The notes below the pieces were generated by a model, which was given only the letters and a program-made list of their open reading frames with translations, was not told the DNA's origin and made no database searches. A program made the translations under genes and the position numbers. From Idiomarina sp. (GTDB taxonomy: Bacteria; Pseudomonadota; Gammaproteobacteria; Enterobacterales; Alteromonadaceae): 64,000 nt of DNA. This document shows positions 17,424-28,168 of the stretch, piece by piece (the first letter of the stretch is position 1; each line of letters opens with the position of its first letter). The DNA lies in assembly GCA_020831965.1 (NCBI GenBank), contig JAFIFP010000009.1:372001-436000 (forward strand), given 5' to 3'.

Positions 17424-17491
17424 CTTATCCCAATTCAACCCGAGCGTTACGGAACAGACGCATCCAAGCGCCATCTTCACCCCACGACTCT
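17424..17491. repeat. purL 3' end, right copy of the 68-bp direct repeat
   Basis: This is the genuine 3' end of purL, including the stop codon, and the partner of 7299-7366. It would be the att-like site joined to the intact gene if the intervening 10.1 kb entered by site-specific recombination. Confidence 0.9.
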
Positions 17492-20400
17492 GGATACCAC
17501 GAATTCGCCACCGCTCGGAACACACGCTCCGGATGCGGCATCATAATCGCCACTCGGCCATCCGCATTCGTGATCCCCGTCACACCCTCAGCAGAGCCAT
17601 TCGGATTCAGCGGATATTGCTCCGTCACCCGACCATAGTTGTCCACGTAACGCAACGCTACGCCACCGCGAGCCTTCAATGCTTGCGCATCAGCAGGGTT
17701 CGCAAAGGCCACTTGCCCTTCACCATGAGACACCGCAATAGGCATGCGAGAACCGGCCATACCGTTAAACCAAGGCGAAGCCGATTGCTGTACCTCTACC
17801 ATGGCCACGCGCGCTTCAAAGCGCTCAGAGCGGTTGGTAACAAACCGAGGCCAATCGTCAGTCCCTGGAATCAGTTCTTGCAAGGTTGAAAGCATTTGGC
17901 AACCATTACACACGCCTAGCGCTAAGGTATCCGCACGGTTGAAGAACGCCGCAAACGCATCGCGTGCACGACCATTGAAAAGGATGGAGCGCGCCCAACC
18001 ACCACCAGCACCTAACACGTCACCGTAAGAGAAACCGCCGCAAACCGCGAGTACTTGCATGTCGCTTAGGTCTTGGCGACCACTCAAGATGTCGCTCATA
18101 TGAACATCGACTGCGGCAAAGCCGGCACGGTCAAAGGCCGCAGCCATTTCGTAGTGAGAGTTCACCCCTTGCTCACGCAGAATAGCAACGCGCGGCGCAC
18201 TGTTGGTGTGAATGAAAGGTGCGGCGACATCTTCACGCGTGTCAAAAGACAGCGCAGCGTGCAAACCTGGATCTTGCGTATCCGTTTTGTGCGCCCACTC
18301 TTCCGCCACACACTCTGGGTTATCCCGCAGACGCTGCATACGGTCTGTGGTTTCTGCCCAAATGGCCCGCAACGCAGAGCGTTGAGCGCGGAACAGCTCC
18401 GCGTTACCTTGGCGCACGACCAACGCATTTTCATGCGAAATACTGCCCAAATCGACCAGCATGTCGCCATAGCCTGCCGCTGCAAAGGTGTCTTTCAAAC
18501 CCTCTGCTACTTCGTCATGCACTTGCACCACGGCACCAAGCTCTTCGCTAAACAGCGCTGCCACGGGGTCCATACCTTGAGGTAGTTCAACATCTACGCC
18601 CAAGTGCCCCGCAAAAGCCATTTCCGCGAGTGTGACAAAAAGTCCACCATCCGAGCGATCGTGATAAGCCAACAAGGCGTCATTGTCGAGCAAGCTTTGC
18701 ATTTGCTCGAAGAAGAAAGCTAATAATTCAGGTTGGTCTAAGTCCGCAGGGGTGCGACCTAATTTGCGGTAAACCTGCGCCAATGCCGACCCACCGAGAC
18801 GATTTTGCCCACGTCCTAAATCAATCAATACCAAACGAGTGTTCGCTTCATCACGCAGTTGTGGTGTTACGGTTTGGCGAATATCTGTGACGCGCGCGAA
18901 GGCCGAGATCACCAAAGATAATGGTGCCGTCACCGCTTTCTGCTCACCCTGCTCCTGCCATTGGGTCTTCATCGACATCGAGTCTTTACCCACAGGAATC
19001 GTTAAGCCAAGCGCTGGGCAGAGTTCTTCACCGACTGCTTTGACTGCGGCATACAGACCCGCGTCTTCACCCGCATGACCGGCAGCGGCCATCCAGTTCG
19101 CAGACAACTTAATACGTTTTAAATCACCAATTGCGGTCGCCGCGATATTAGTAATGGCCTCACCCACGGCCAAACGTGCAGATGCCGCATGGTTCAATAA
19201 CGCCACAGGTGTGCGCTCACCCATCGACATAGCTTCACCCGCATAGCTGTCGAAAGACGCAGCAGTCACGGCGCAGTCAGCCACCGGAATCTGCCACGGC
19301 CCCACCATTTGATCCCGCGCTACTAAGCCAGTCACCGAACGATCGCCAATGGTGATCAAGAAGGTTTTCTCAGCGATAGCGGGCAAACGTAAAAGACGCT
19401 CTACCGCGTCGGACAACTCGATACCTTGGGTTGTAAAATCATCACCCGCAGCAGGCAGCGTTGTGGCTTCGCGATGCATTTTCGGCGGTTTACCAAGCAA
19501 CACGTTCAGTGGCATATCCACCGGGTAGTTATCAAATACTTCGTCGAATAGCTTCAAGTGCCGTTCTTCGGTGGCTTCGCCAACCACTGCAAATGGAGCA
19601 CGTTCCCGCGCACAGAGCGCTTCAAAAGTTGCTAAACGCTCTGGCGCTACCGCCAAAACATAGCGTTCTTGAGATTCATTACACCAGACGGCGACTGGCG
19701 GCATGCCCGGCTCGTCGTTGGGTACCGCGCGCAACTGGAATACACCACCGCGCTCACCATCATTCACTAACTCTGGAAGTGCGTTGGAAATACCGCCTGC
19801 ACCCACGTCGTGAATAAACACAATTGGGTTGTCGTCGCCTAACTGCCAGCAGCGATCAATCACTTCTTGGCAGCGTCGCTCCATCTCGGGGTTTTCCCGC
19901 TGTACTGAGGCGAAATCTAAGTCTTCTGCAGACTGGCCTGAAGCCATAGACGAAGCAGCACCGCCGCCAAGTCCAATATTCATCGCCGGGCCACCCAAGA
20001 CAATTAACGGCGCACCCACAGGGATTTCTTTCTTCTGCACATGATCTTCGCGGATGTTGCCAAGACCACCGGCAATCATAATAGGCTTGTGATAACCCCG
20101 AACTTCTTCCCCGTTAAAACTCACCACTTGCTCTTCGTAAGTACGGAAGTAGCCCAACAAGTTTGGACGACCAAATTCATTGTTGAAGGCAGCACCACCG
20201 AGTGGACCCTCAATCATAATGTCGAGTGCGCTAACAATGCGGCCTGGGCGACCAAAATCTTGCTCCCACGCTTGTTCGAAACCAGGAATACGCAAGTTCG
20301 ACACAGTAAAGCCAGTCAAGCCAGCCTTGGGCTTGGCGCCAATACCGGTAGCGCCCTCGTCACGAATTTCACCGCCTGAGCCCGTCGCGGCGCCCGGATA

Positions 20401-21300
20401 TGGCGAAATTGCCGTGGGGTGGTTATGGGTTTCCACTTTCATCAAAATGTGAACCGGCTCGCCGTGATAACGGTATTCATGGTCGCTATCAGGGAAGAAA
20501 CGCCCAGCTTCACTGCCTTCCATCACCGCCGCGTTATCTTTGTAGGCCGATAATACATAGTCAGGCGTGACTTCAAAGGTGCGCTTAATCATCTTGAACA
20601 GCGAATTGTCTTGTTCTTGACCGTCGATGGTCCAAGACGCATTAAAGATTTTATGGCGACAATGCTCTGAGTTTGCTTGCGCAAACATATAAAGCTCGAC
20701 GTCCGTCGGATTACGGCCCATCCGGGTAAAGTTCTCAACGAGGTAATCAATTTCGTCGTCTGCCAGCGCCAGTCCCATCTCAACATTGGCGGTTGCTAAC
20801 GCGTCACGCCCACCGGCAATGACGTCTACTGTAGCCAAGGGCGCAGGCGCTTGATCGCGGAACAATATGCTGCCTGAGGCTAAGCTTGGTAGGACGCTTT
20901 CCGTCATTCGATCATGCAGTAATGCTGCCGCTGCATTCAGTTCCGTTGGAGTAACATCGCCCCGTAACTGCCACACAATCCCACGCTCAATACGGCGTAC
21001 CGAAGGTAAATCACAGTTGTGGGCAATGTCCGTCGCTTTCGACGACCATGGCGAGATTGTGCCCACTCGCGGCACTACGACGAATTCGTGTTCATGCTCT
21101 GCAATTTCGCTGCGCTGCGCGCCGCCCAAGAGCGCTTCTAAGCGCGCCTGTTCAGCCTCGCCTAGCGGCGCCAATAAATCGACAAAATGAACGTATTCGG
21201 CATACACTCCGCTGATGGTCAGACCCGCGTCACGCAGACGCTGTAAGGTTTTTTCTGCACGAAAATCAGAGAGTACGGCGGCACCTTGAATGATTATCAC
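17425..21300 (-). CDS. purL: Phosphoribosylformylglycinamidine synthase
   Basis: The large single-chain PurL, 1291 residues (E. coli 1295), for step four of purine synthesis: FGAR + ATP + glutamine to FGAM. It has the N-terminal PurS-like part, two AIRS-type ATP-binding halves and a C-terminal glutamine amidotransferase with the Cys in LGVCNGCQM (about 1127) and PHPERVF (about 1257). The GTG at 21300 (GGAG 8 bases upstream) gives the normal N-terminus [13 protein letters not shown]; the ATG at 21387 would overlap the divergent mltF region. The last 22 codons are duplicated at 7299-7366. Confidence 0.97.
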   Translation of the reverse strand: MIIIQGAAVLSDFRAEKTLQRLRDAGLTISGVYAEYVHFVDLLAPLGEAEQARLEALLGGAQRSEIAEHEHEFVVVPRVGTISPWSSKATDIAHNCDLPSVRRIERGIVWQLRGDVTPTELNAAAALLHDRMTESVLPSLASGSILFRDQAPAPLATVDVIAGGRDALATANVEMGLALADDEIDYLVENFTRMGRNPTDVELYMFAQANSEHCRHKIFNASWTIDGQEQDNSLFKMIKRTFEVTPDYVLSAYKDNAAVMEGSEAGRFFPDSDHEYRYHGEPVHILMKVETHNHPTAISPYPGAATGSGGEIRDEGATGIGAKPKAGLTGFTVSNLRIPGFEQAWEQDFGRPGRIVSALDIMIEGPLGGAAFNNEFGRPNLLGYFRTYEEQVVSFNGEEVRGYHKPIMIAGGLGNIREDHVQKKEIPVGAPLIVLGGPAMNIGLGGGAASSMASGQSAEDLDFASVQRENPEMERRCQEVIDRCWQLGDDNPIVFIHDVGAGGISNALPELVNDGERGGVFQLRAVPNDEPGMPPVAVWCNESQERYVLAVAPERLATFEALCARERAPFAVVGEATEERHLKLFDEVFDNYPVDMPLNVLLGKPPKMHREATTLPAAGDDFTTQGIELSDAVERLLRLPAIAEKTFLITIGDRSVTGLVARDQMVGPWQIPVADCAVTAASFDSYAGEAMSMGERTPVALLNHAASARLAVGEAITNIAATAIGDLKRIKLSANWMAAAGHAGEDAGLYAAVKAVGEELCPALGLTIPVGKDSMSMKTQWQEQGEQKAVTAPLSLVISAFARVTDIRQTVTPQLRDEANTRLVLIDLGRGQNRLGGSALAQVYRKLGRTPADLDQPELLAFFFEQMQSLLDNDALLAYHDRSDGGLFVTLAEMAFAGHLGVDVELPQGMDPVAALFSEELGAVVQVHDEVAEGLKDTFAAAGYGDMLVDLGSISHENALVVRQGNAELFRAQRSALRAIWAETTDRMQRLRDNPECVAEEWAHKTDTQDPGLHAALSFDTREDVAAPFIHTNSAPRVAILREQGVNSHYEMAAAFDRAGFAAVDVHMSDILSGRQDLSDMQVLAVCGGFSYGDVLGAGGGWARSILFNGRARDAFAAFFNRADTLALGVCNGCQMLSTLQELIPGTDDWPRFVTNRSERFEARVAMVEVQQSASPWFNGMAGSRMPIAVSHGEGQVAFANPADAQALKARGGVALRYVDNYGRVTEQYPLNPNGSAEGVTGITNADGRVAIMMPHPERVFRAVANSWYPESWGEDGAWMRLFRNARVELG

Positions 21301-21445
21301 AGGCTCGGCTCCGGCTATAGTTGAGAGGGCTTTGAATGGCGCAATAGTATACTGACTTAGGCAACAATTTGCGACACTTATGACCATGCACTTAGCAGTT
21401 CCTCATGGTATAAATAGACAAGATAAAGCCAAAACCAGACAAAAT

Positions 21446-22891
21446 ATGAGAAACCCGACACCCGCAAGCCAACAGCACCAACATAGACTAGCCCTTCGTG
21501 GCCGCTGGTTTGGGCTTATGGCGTGGGTGTTGTTACTCAGTGCCTGTGCCCCTGAGCCGATTGACTCAACCACTTTGGTCCGCATTCAAGAACGTGGTGA
21601 ATTGCGAATTGGCACGCTCATGAATCCGACCAACTTCATGGAGCGCAATAATATTCGCTCGGGGTTCGAGTATGAGCTCGCCGCAGGTCTCGCCGATGAA
21701 CTCGGTGTGCGATTAGAAGTGCGCACTGCACTGGACATGCCAGAACTATGGGCATTACTCGATAACGGTGAAGTAGACTTCCTTGCAGCAGGCCTCGACG
21801 TCACTGACGAACGACTAAAAACACGACGCTTTACGCCGGCCTACCACACCGTTGAACAAAAATTAGTATTCCGCCAAGGTGTTCGTGAGCGCCCACGAGA
21901 TTGGAGCCAAGTCCACGGCACCATTCGGGTGCTCGGTGGTAGCAGCCATGAAGAGTTGTTACAGCGGGTCAGTCGCTTGTATCCGCACCTCGATTGGCAT
22001 TCTAGCCATGAATTTGACGCCGATGAGCTACTTGAGCAAGTGATGCGCGAAGAAATTGATTTCGCCTTAGTGGATTCCCATCACTTAGACATTAAACGTC
22101 GTTACTACCCTGATTTGTCGATTGCTTTTACCGTACGTGACCGAGTGCCCCTCGCATGGGCATTTCCATCAGGACATGTAGACGACAGCTTATATGCTAC
22201 TGCCGTGGAATACTTAGGGCATCAGTATGATAGTGGGCAGTTATACAAATTAGTCGACCGTTACTTCGGCCATGTGGAACAATTTAATTATGTCGATACC
22301 CGCATGTTTATTGAAGCTGTGGAAACTCGGCTGATCGACCATATCGAGACCTTTCAACAATATGCCGGAGATCTCGACTGGCGCTTACTGGCCGCGGTGA
22401 GTTATCAAGAATCCCATTGGAACCCCTGGGCGCGTTCGCCAACAGGTGTGCGCGGCATGATGATGCTCACCCTTCCGACGGCGCGTTCACTCGGCGTACG
22501 AAATCGTCTGGATGCTGAACAAAGCATTCGTGGCGGCGCCCAGTATTTAAGTCGTCTGCGTGAACGCTTACCCGCGCGTATTCAAGAACCGGATCGCACC
22601 TGGTTTGCCCTTGCCGCATACAATGTTGGCATGGGCCACCTCAACGATGCGCGCATGCTTACGGAACGCCAAGGCGGCAATCCCGACTATTGGATAGATG
22701 TGCGTGCCCGCCTTCCATTGTTGCGACAAAAGCAGTATTACCGCACGACACGTTTTGGCTATGCACGCGGCGACGAGCCAGTCGTGTATGTAGGAAATAT
22801 TCGCCGGTACTACGACACTCTATTGTGGTTGGACGAACAGGGCCGAATTCCGTATCCTGAAGGAAATCGCGTCGCAGAGTCCGCACCATGA
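21446..22891 (+). CDS. mltF: Membrane-bound lytic murein transglycosylase F
   Basis: Cuts peptidoglycan glycan strands to 1,6-anhydro ends at the outer membrane. About 481 residues from the ATG at 21446, with a lipobox LLSAC (Cys34), a solute-binding-protein-3-like regulatory domain (about 50-285) and a lysozyme-like SLT domain with catalytic Glu322 in SYQESHW, followed by PTGVRGMMML and AAYNVGMGH. The start is uncertain: no good ribosome site precedes 21446, and an ATG at 21380 is also in frame. Its position next to purL and tadA is the conserved gammaproteobacterial order. Confidence 0.93.
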   Translation: MRNPTPASQQHQHRLALRGRWFGLMAWVLLLSACAPEPIDSTTLVRIQERGELRIGTLMNPTNFMERNNIRSGFEYELAAGLADELGVRLEVRTALDMPELWALLDNGEVDFLAAGLDVTDERLKTRRFTPAYHTVEQKLVFRQGVRERPRDWSQVHGTIRVLGGSSHEELLQRVSRLYPHLDWHSSHEFDADELLEQVMREEIDFALVDSHHLDIKRRYYPDLSIAFTVRDRVPLAWAFPSGHVDDSLYATAVEYLGHQYDSGQLYKLVDRYFGHVEQFNYVDTRMFIEAVETRLIDHIETFQQYAGDLDWRLLAAVSYQESHWNPWARSPTGVRGMMMLTLPTARSLGVRNRLDAEQSIRGGAQYLSRLRERLPARIQEPDRTWFALAAYNVGMGHLNDARMLTERQGGNPDYWIDVRARLPLLRQKQYYRTTRFGYARGDEPVVYVGNIRRYYDTLLWLDEQGRIPYPEGNRVAESAP

Positions 22892-23064
22892 AAAGACTAA
22901 AACCTATTCGTAATGAACGTCGTCGTCAGTTGTGTCGGGCTCATGGACGGCGCCACCATGAACGGCGGCAAAAGTGGTTTCATGTGGTAGAGCAGCAAGG
23001 GCGAGGGCGTGGCGCGACACCTGTCTGCCTAGACCCCGATTATCAAGATTTTGGCGATAGCTGA
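22888..23064 (+). CDS. Arginine-rich mini-protein coupled to mltF
   Basis: A 58-residue frame begins with an ATG that overlaps the mltF stop (ATGA) and ends 22 bases inside the convergent tadA 3' end. The product starts MKRLKPIRNERRRQL, contains about 14 Arg, two Cys and a HGRRHHERRQKW stretch, and turns acidic at the end (DPDYQDFGDS). Family not recognised. The start-stop overlap and skewed composition favour a real gene over chance, but it could be a run-off frame. Confidence 0.5.
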   Translation: MKRLKPIRNERRRQLCRAHGRRHHERRQKWFHVVEQQGRGRGATPVCLDPDYQDFGDS

Positions 23065-23540
23065 CGTAAGCGTTTCTTGGCGTCTCGCCGCACTTTGAAG
23101 AACGTACTCAACATCTCACTTGCAGCGTCCTGCAGCACTCCCGCGGTGACTTCAATCTGATGATTTAACCCTGCATGCTGGACGAGGTTCAGCAAACTAC
23201 CTGCGGCTCCAGTTTTCGGGTCTGCGGCACCATACACCAAGCGCGTAATCCGACTGTGTACCAACATCCCTGCACACATGGGGCAAGGCTCTAAGGTGAC
23301 GTAGAGGGTCGCGTCATTCAGTCGATAATTCCCTATGGCTTTTGCGGCCTCTCGAATGGCCAGCATTTCGGCATGCGCTGAAGGGTCGAGATCAGTGATG
23401 ACCCGATTACGCCCACGACCTACAATTTGATCCTGCCACACTACGACCGCTCCGACAGGGACCTCTCCGTCCGCTTCGGCCTCAGCGGCCAAGCGCAACG
23501 CTTCTTCCATGTAGGTAATGTCGCTGTTCATGGCTGACAT
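23043..23540 (-). CDS. tadA: tRNA-specific adenosine deaminase
   Basis: Converts the wobble adenosine of tRNA-Arg(ACG) to inosine. 165 residues, of the deaminase fold, with zinc-site His56 and proton-shuttling Glu58 in HAE, and Cys86/Cys89 in PCPMC. Length and motifs are normal. The start at 23540 could instead be the ATG three codons later. It is convergent with the mltF-linked mini-gene. Confidence 0.96.
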   Translation of the reverse strand: MSAMNSDITYMEEALRLAAEAEADGEVPVGAVVVWQDQIVGRGRNRVITDLDPSAHAEMLAIREAAKAIGNYRLNDATLYVTLEPCPMCAGMLVHSRITRLVYGAADPKTGAAGSLLNLVQHAGLNHQIEVTAGVLQDAASEMLSTFFKVRRDAKKRLRQLSPKS

Positions 23541-23564
23541 GCTGACTACCGACTCTTGGATAGG

Positions 23565-24962
23565 CTACGACAAGGTGACATAGAGACCTGCCACAAGGTA
23601 GAACACAATGGTAAATCCAGCGGCAAGCAGCGCATAAGGAAGCTGAGTGCGAACGTGATCAATGTGATCAGAGCCGGACGCGAGCGATGCGATAATGGTG
23701 GTATCGCTAATGGGCGACGCATGATCCCCAAAGATACCGCCCGCCAATGCCGCACCAATCATCAAGGGTACCGGAATACCAAGACTTAACCCGAGAGGGA
23801 TGGCAAGCGGTAACATGAGCGCAAAAGTGCCCCAACTCGAGCCAATGGCAAAGGCCGTGAGTGCCGCCAAAATAAAGACCAACGCAGGCAACACGTAGAG
23901 TGGTAGGGCTTCATTCAGAACGCCCGCCAAGTACTCCCCTGAACCCAAGGTCCGAGTCACATCGCCTAAGGCAATCGCCAACCAAAGAATCAGTGCCAAT
24001 GGCAGAATTTTCCACGCGCCCGTGACAATACCGCGCCCAAGACGCGCCCAAGACGTGCCCAACGACCACCAGCTTCCAATTAATGCCAAGCCAAGCGCAA
24101 CGTAGATGGCCACGAAAACACTTTGCATACCGCGACCGCGAATAATGCTGCCGTCACCGGTGATATAAAGCATCACGGGCACCATCGCCACCATAGTGAT
24201 GAGGGTCACTAATACGGTGGTTACTGCACCTTTGTGCGCGGGCTGCTGCTCTGGGGTTGCGTCGTCCTGTTCCGCCGCTTGGGCTTGAGCCGCTAACTCG
24301 AAGCGTTTCATTGGCCCAATACTCCAACCACTCCAAGCTACCCAAAGGGCGAGAAAGAGTGCAAAGACAGCATAAGCATTTAACACCACTGAACCCGCCA
24401 ACACCATGAGCGGATCGGCGATATCTTGCTGACTAATCAGGCCTAAATTGAAGGCGCCCCACGCGTTTAATGGGATCAAAATACAGACCGGCGCGCAGGT
24501 AGAGTCAATGATATAAGCGAGTTTCTGACGAGAAATACCGAGCTTGTCGTAGACCGGGCGCGACGTGGTTCCTGAAGTCATGATCGAGACATTCGACTCG
24601 ATAAACACCACTACACCAAGCATCCACGTAAATAGCCTTGCGCGACGACGATTCGGAACAAACTGTTTATTTTCCAAAGCCCGAACAAAATGGCGAAAGG
24701 TACCGCCTTGCTCAAGTACCCCGAACAAGGCACCTATACCGAGGGTAAAGCCCCAAATGAGAAGGTTATTCGGGGCTGTCAGCGTTTCGTAAAGCCCGGT
24801 CGCCGCCGACATGCCGGCGTCGGTCCAGGCCGGCATGAATAACAACCCGTGGGCGAGAATTACGCCTCCGAGCAAGGCCCATATCACTCTGCGTGTCGCG
24901 ATGGCGACTAGAATTGCCAACAACGACGGCAGTAGGCTTAACCAGCCAAGCTCGGTATTCAT
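23565..24962 (-). CDS. NhaC-family Na+/H+ antiporter
   Basis: Inner-membrane protein of 465 residues with about eleven to twelve hydrophobic segments. It has the family signatures VVFIESNVSIMTSGTTSRPVYD and the late GDHASPISDTTIIASLASGSDHIDHVRTQLPYAL, which is typical of NhaC-type antiporters. It should exchange sodium for protons, useful in a saline habitat; related proteins move other solutes, so the substrate is inferred. It lies 3 bases downstream of guaA on the same strand, so it is probably read through from guaBA. Confidence 0.88.
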   Translation of the reverse strand: MNTELGWLSLLPSLLAILVAIATRRVIWALLGGVILAHGLLFMPAWTDAGMSAATGLYETLTAPNNLLIWGFTLGIGALFGVLEQGGTFRHFVRALENKQFVPNRRRARLFTWMLGVVVFIESNVSIMTSGTTSRPVYDKLGISRQKLAYIIDSTCAPVCILIPLNAWGAFNLGLISQQDIADPLMVLAGSVVLNAYAVFALFLALWVAWSGWSIGPMKRFELAAQAQAAEQDDATPEQQPAHKGAVTTVLVTLITMVAMVPVMLYITGDGSIIRGRGMQSVFVAIYVALGLALIGSWWSLGTSWARLGRGIVTGAWKILPLALILWLAIALGDVTRTLGSGEYLAGVLNEALPLYVLPALVFILAALTAFAIGSSWGTFALMLPLAIPLGLSLGIPVPLMIGAALAGGIFGDHASPISDTTIIASLASGSDHIDHVRTQLPYALLAAGFTIVFYLVAGLYVTLS

Positions 24963-24965
24963 CCC

Positions 24966-26543
24966 TTATTCCCATTCAATTGTGGCGGGCGGCTTTCCTG
25001 ATATATCGTAAACAACTCGTGAAATCCCATCGATCTCATTGATAATCCGGTTCGACACACGCTCCATTAAGTCATAGGGTAAGTGTGCCCAACGTGCCGT
25101 CATAAAATCAATGGTTTCTACTGCTCGTACTGCAATCACCCAATCATATTTGCGCGCATCGCCCATGACACCGACCGAACGGACGGGCAAGAACACGGCA
25201 AATGCTTGGCTGACTTTGTGATACCAATCGGCTTTGTGCAATTCTTCAATGAAAATAGCGTCGGCGCGACGCAGTAAATCACAGTATTCTTTCTTCACTT
25301 CGCCAAGCACCCGCACGCCCAAACCAGGGCCCGGGAATGGGTGGCGATAAAGCATGTTGTAAGGGAGGCCGAGCTCCAAACCAATCTTGCGCACTTCGTC
25401 TTTAAACAACTCGCGTAGCGGCTCCACCAACTTCATTTTCATGTCGGCAGGCAAGCCACCCACATTGTGATGCGACTTGATCACATGCGCTTTGCCTGTT
25501 TTCGAACCCGCAGACTCAATGACATCTGGGTAAATGGTCCCCTGCGCCAGCCAGTCGACTTCTGTCAACTTACTCGCCTCTTCGTCAAAGACTTCGATAA
25601 AGACGCGACCAATGGCCTTACGCTTCGCCTCAGGCTCATCGATACCGGCAAGTGCTGAAAGGAATCGTTCCTCGGCGTCGACGCGAATAATATTCAAGCC
25701 AAAATGGTCGCCGAACATTTCCATCACCTGCTCGCCCTCGTGCAGACGCAGCAAGCCGTTGTCCACAAACACACAGGTCAACTGTGAGCCAATAGCACGA
25801 TGCAGTAACATGGCTGTCACCGACGAATCTACGCCACCAGACAGACCCAAAATCACTTTACCTGTGCCAACTTGCTCACGAATTCGCTCAATAGCGTCAT
25901 CAATAATAGTCGCGGGAGTCCACAGCTTTTCACATTGGCAAATGTCCACGACGAAATGCTCTAGCATGCGCAAGCCTTGGCGCGTGTGTGTTACCTCTGG
26001 GTGAAATTGCACCCCATAGAAACGACGCGCTTCGTCTGCCATTGCCGCATGTGGGCAGGTATCTGTTTTCGCAACTGTGACGAAACCTTCGGGAATATCG
26101 ATCACCTTATCGCCGTGGCTCATCCACACGTCGAGCAAGGCTTCGCCCTGTGCACCGATAGCGTCTTCAATATTCGAGAACAGGGGGCACTCGGCGATTC
26201 GTTCCACTTTGGCATAACCAAACTCACGTTCCGTCGAGCCTTGCACGGCGCCACCAAGCTGCGCTGCCATCGTTTGCATGCCATAACACACGCCCAATAC
26301 CGGCACGCCCGCAGTAAATACATATTCCGGCGCACGTGGCGAATTGGCTTCAGTGACGCTTTCTGGGCCACCTGACAAAATAATGCCGTCTGGATTAAAC
26401 TCGCGAATGTCCGCTTCACTTACGTCCCAAGCCCACAGTTCACAGTAAACGCCCACTTCCCGCACGCGACGTGCAATCAATTGCGTGTACTGCGACCCGA
26501 AGTCGAGAATAAGAATACGATGTTGATGAATATCCTGGGTCAT
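24966..26543 (-). CDS. guaA: GMP synthase (glutamine-hydrolysing)
   Basis: Makes GMP from XMP, ATP and glutamine. 525 residues: an N-terminal class I glutamine amidotransferase with Cys86 (LGVCYGMQ) and the FHPEV motif, an ATP pyrophosphatase with the PP-loop [10 protein letters not shown], and a C-terminal dimerisation domain ending [12 protein letters not shown]. It follows guaB by 26 bases in the classical guaBA operon. Confidence 0.98.
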   Translation of the reverse strand: MTQDIHQHRILILDFGSQYTQLIARRVREVGVYCELWAWDVSEADIREFNPDGIILSGGPESVTEANSPRAPEYVFTAGVPVLGVCYGMQTMAAQLGGAVQGSTEREFGYAKVERIAECPLFSNIEDAIGAQGEALLDVWMSHGDKVIDIPEGFVTVAKTDTCPHAAMADEARRFYGVQFHPEVTHTRQGLRMLEHFVVDICQCEKLWTPATIIDDAIERIREQVGTGKVILGLSGGVDSSVTAMLLHRAIGSQLTCVFVDNGLLRLHEGEQVMEMFGDHFGLNIIRVDAEERFLSALAGIDEPEAKRKAIGRVFIEVFDEEASKLTEVDWLAQGTIYPDVIESAGSKTGKAHVIKSHHNVGGLPADMKMKLVEPLRELFKDEVRKIGLELGLPYNMLYRHPFPGPGLGVRVLGEVKKEYCDLLRRADAIFIEELHKADWYHKVSQAFAVFLPVRSVGVMGDARKYDWVIAVRAVETIDFMTARWAHLPYDLMERVSNRIINEIDGISRVVYDISGKPPATIEWE

Positions 26544-26569
26544 GATGCTCTCTTTTGTCGGTCGCGTGA

Positions 26570-28036
26570 TTAACCTAAACGGTAGTTCGGGGCTTCTTTC
26601 GTGATTTGCACGTCGTGAACATGAGACTCACCCATACCCGCTGCAGTGACTTTCACGAACTGTGGCTTAGTGCGCAGCGTTTCAATATCAATAGAACCGG
26701 TCAGTCCCATTGCTGAACGTAAACCGCCCATCTGTTGGTGAACAATATTCGAAATTGGACCTTTATAGGCCACTCGTCCTTCAATGCCTTCTGGCACCAG
26801 CTTGTCCGCTTGGTTCGAGCTTTGGAAGTAACGGTCCGATGATCCATGGCTCTGATTCATGGCGCCTAAGCTACCCATGCCACGGTAAGATTTGTAATAA
26901 CGACCTTGGTAAAGCTCCACCTCACCCGGTGACTCTTCGGTACCGGCCAACATACTGCCAACCATCACACAGCTTGCGCCGGCAGCAATCGCTTTCGCGA
27001 TATCACCAGAGAAGCGCACACCACCGTCGGCAATCACTGGAATGTTGCGGCCTTCAAGCGCTGCTACAGCATTTGAAATCGCAGTGATTTGCGGTACACC
27101 GCAGCCTGTGACAATGCGCGTGGTACAAATTGAGCCAGGACCAATGCCCACTTTCACGCCATCAGCACCCGCATCGGCCAAGGCTAATGCGCCTTCGCCT
27201 GTCGCCACGTTCCCGCCAATAATTTGGATGTCTGGGAAGTTCTTACGTACCCAACGCACGCGTTCTAATACGCCTTCGGAATGACCATGAGAGGTATCGA
27301 CCAAGATGACATCGACGCCTGCTTCAATCAGGGCGGCGACACGCTCTTCGGTGCCCGCGCCAACACCAACAGCGGCACCTACGCGCAGGCGACCTTGATC
27401 GTCTTTACAGGCATTAGGTTTGTTTGCCGCTTTTTCGAAGTCTTTAAGGGTAATCATGCCCTTCAGTGCATGATCTTTATCGACCACCAAGATCTTCTCG
27501 ATCCGATGCTTATGCATTAACGCGAGAATCTCTTCACTACTGGCTTTCTCGGTAACCGTAATTAAACGCTCTTCCGGCGTCATCACGTCAGCCACAGTGC
27601 GATGGGTTTTATCTTCTGAGCGAGTATCACGGCCTGTGATAATACCAACCAAGCGCCCGCCTTTAACAACTGGGAAGCCATAGAATCCATGTTCACGGGC
27701 AAGGGCTTTGATTTCTTGAAGTGTGGTGTCTGGGGTAACAGTGACCGGATCGGAAACGGTACCCGTTTCATATTTTTTGACACGACGAACATGAGCGGCT
27801 TGTTCAGCAATACTCATATTCTTGTGAATGAACCCCATGCCGCCTTCTTGCGCGAGCGCAATTGCGAGATCAGCTTCGGTTACCGTGTCCATGGCCGCAG
27901 AAACAAGAGGGATATTCAGTTCAATTGAGCGGGTCAAACGCGTATTTAACTTGGCCGTATGGGGCAGCACTGTTGAGTGCGCAGGCAGAAGTAAAACGTC
28001 GTCGAAAGTCAGGGCTTCTTGGGCAAGTCTTAGCAT
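26570..28036 (-). CDS. guaB: IMP dehydrogenase
   Basis: Oxidises IMP to XMP with NAD+, the first committed step to GMP. 488 residues from the ATG at 28036, exactly the E. coli length. Two CBS domains sit at about 93-205 inside the barrel, the catalytic Cys is in GSICTTR (about 305), and the flap motif [10 protein letters not shown] is present. The longer TTG start (28051) is disfavoured because [16 protein letters not shown] is the conserved N-terminus. Confidence 0.98.
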   Translation of the reverse strand: MLRLAQEALTFDDVLLLPAHSTVLPHTAKLNTRLTRSIELNIPLVSAAMDTVTEADLAIALAQEGGMGFIHKNMSIAEQAAHVRRVKKYETGTVSDPVTVTPDTTLQEIKALAREHGFYGFPVVKGGRLVGIITGRDTRSEDKTHRTVADVMTPEERLITVTEKASSEEILALMHKHRIEKILVVDKDHALKGMITLKDFEKAANKPNACKDDQGRLRVGAAVGVGAGTEERVAALIEAGVDVILVDTSHGHSEGVLERVRWVRKNFPDIQIIGGNVATGEGALALADAGADGVKVGIGPGSICTTRIVTGCGVPQITAISNAVAALEGRNIPVIADGGVRFSGDIAKAIAAGASCVMVGSMLAGTEESPGEVELYQGRYYKSYRGMGSLGAMNQSHGSSDRYFQSSNQADKLVPEGIEGRVAYKGPISNIVHQQMGGLRSAMGLTGSIDIETLRTKPQFVKVTAAGMGESHVHDVQITKEAPNYRLG

Positions 28037-28086
28037 GGCAACATCTCTCACGTTGTGATCGGCGGGTACATCAATGTTGCGGCGGT

Positions 28087-28115
28087 ATTTTACTCACGCA
28101 GCCCCCTCCAGTAAA
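28087..28115 (-). promoter_or_regulatory. Candidate promoter of guaBA
   Basis: On the minus strand, TTTACT (28110-28115) and TAAAAT (28087-28092) are spaced by 17 bases, ending about 50 bases before the guaB ATG. A PurR-type operator was not recognised. Confidence 0.5.
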
Positions 28116-28168
28116 CTAAAATCTGTATTTCTTTGCGCGGTACAACCGCCTCAAACATCAGGAATCCC

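Larger units (their letters stand above)
16851..17424. other. Repeat-rich spacer between purL and the Rhs operon
   Basis: 574 bases without a supportable gene. From right to left it holds a terminator hairpin (17366-17411), a long imperfect inverted repeat (17238-17334), a second copy of the terminator hairpin (17152-17197), a cluster of GCATGC-containing repeats (about 17008-17117) and the Rhs operon promoter. Reading frames crossing this region are short and are explained by the repeats. Confidence 0.75.

Noticed and set aside
6087-17424. Search for an integrase, transposase or IS ends in the island
   Set aside because: No frame resembling a recombinase and no IS-type terminal inverted repeats were found; the case for integration rests only on the purL repeat.
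17104-17638. Plus-strand frames running through the repeats and antisense to the purL end
   Set aside because: They consist of the duplicated hairpins and the palindrome plus purL read backwards. There is no ribosome site and no recognisable domain.
18073-18585. Long plus-strand frame of 170 codons inside purL
   Set aside because: Antisense shadow of a high-G+C gene, without a start signal or family.
21301-21387. Longer purL start at 21387
   Set aside because: The extra 29 residues are absent from the family. The GTG at 21300 has a proper ribosome site and gives the expected N-terminus.
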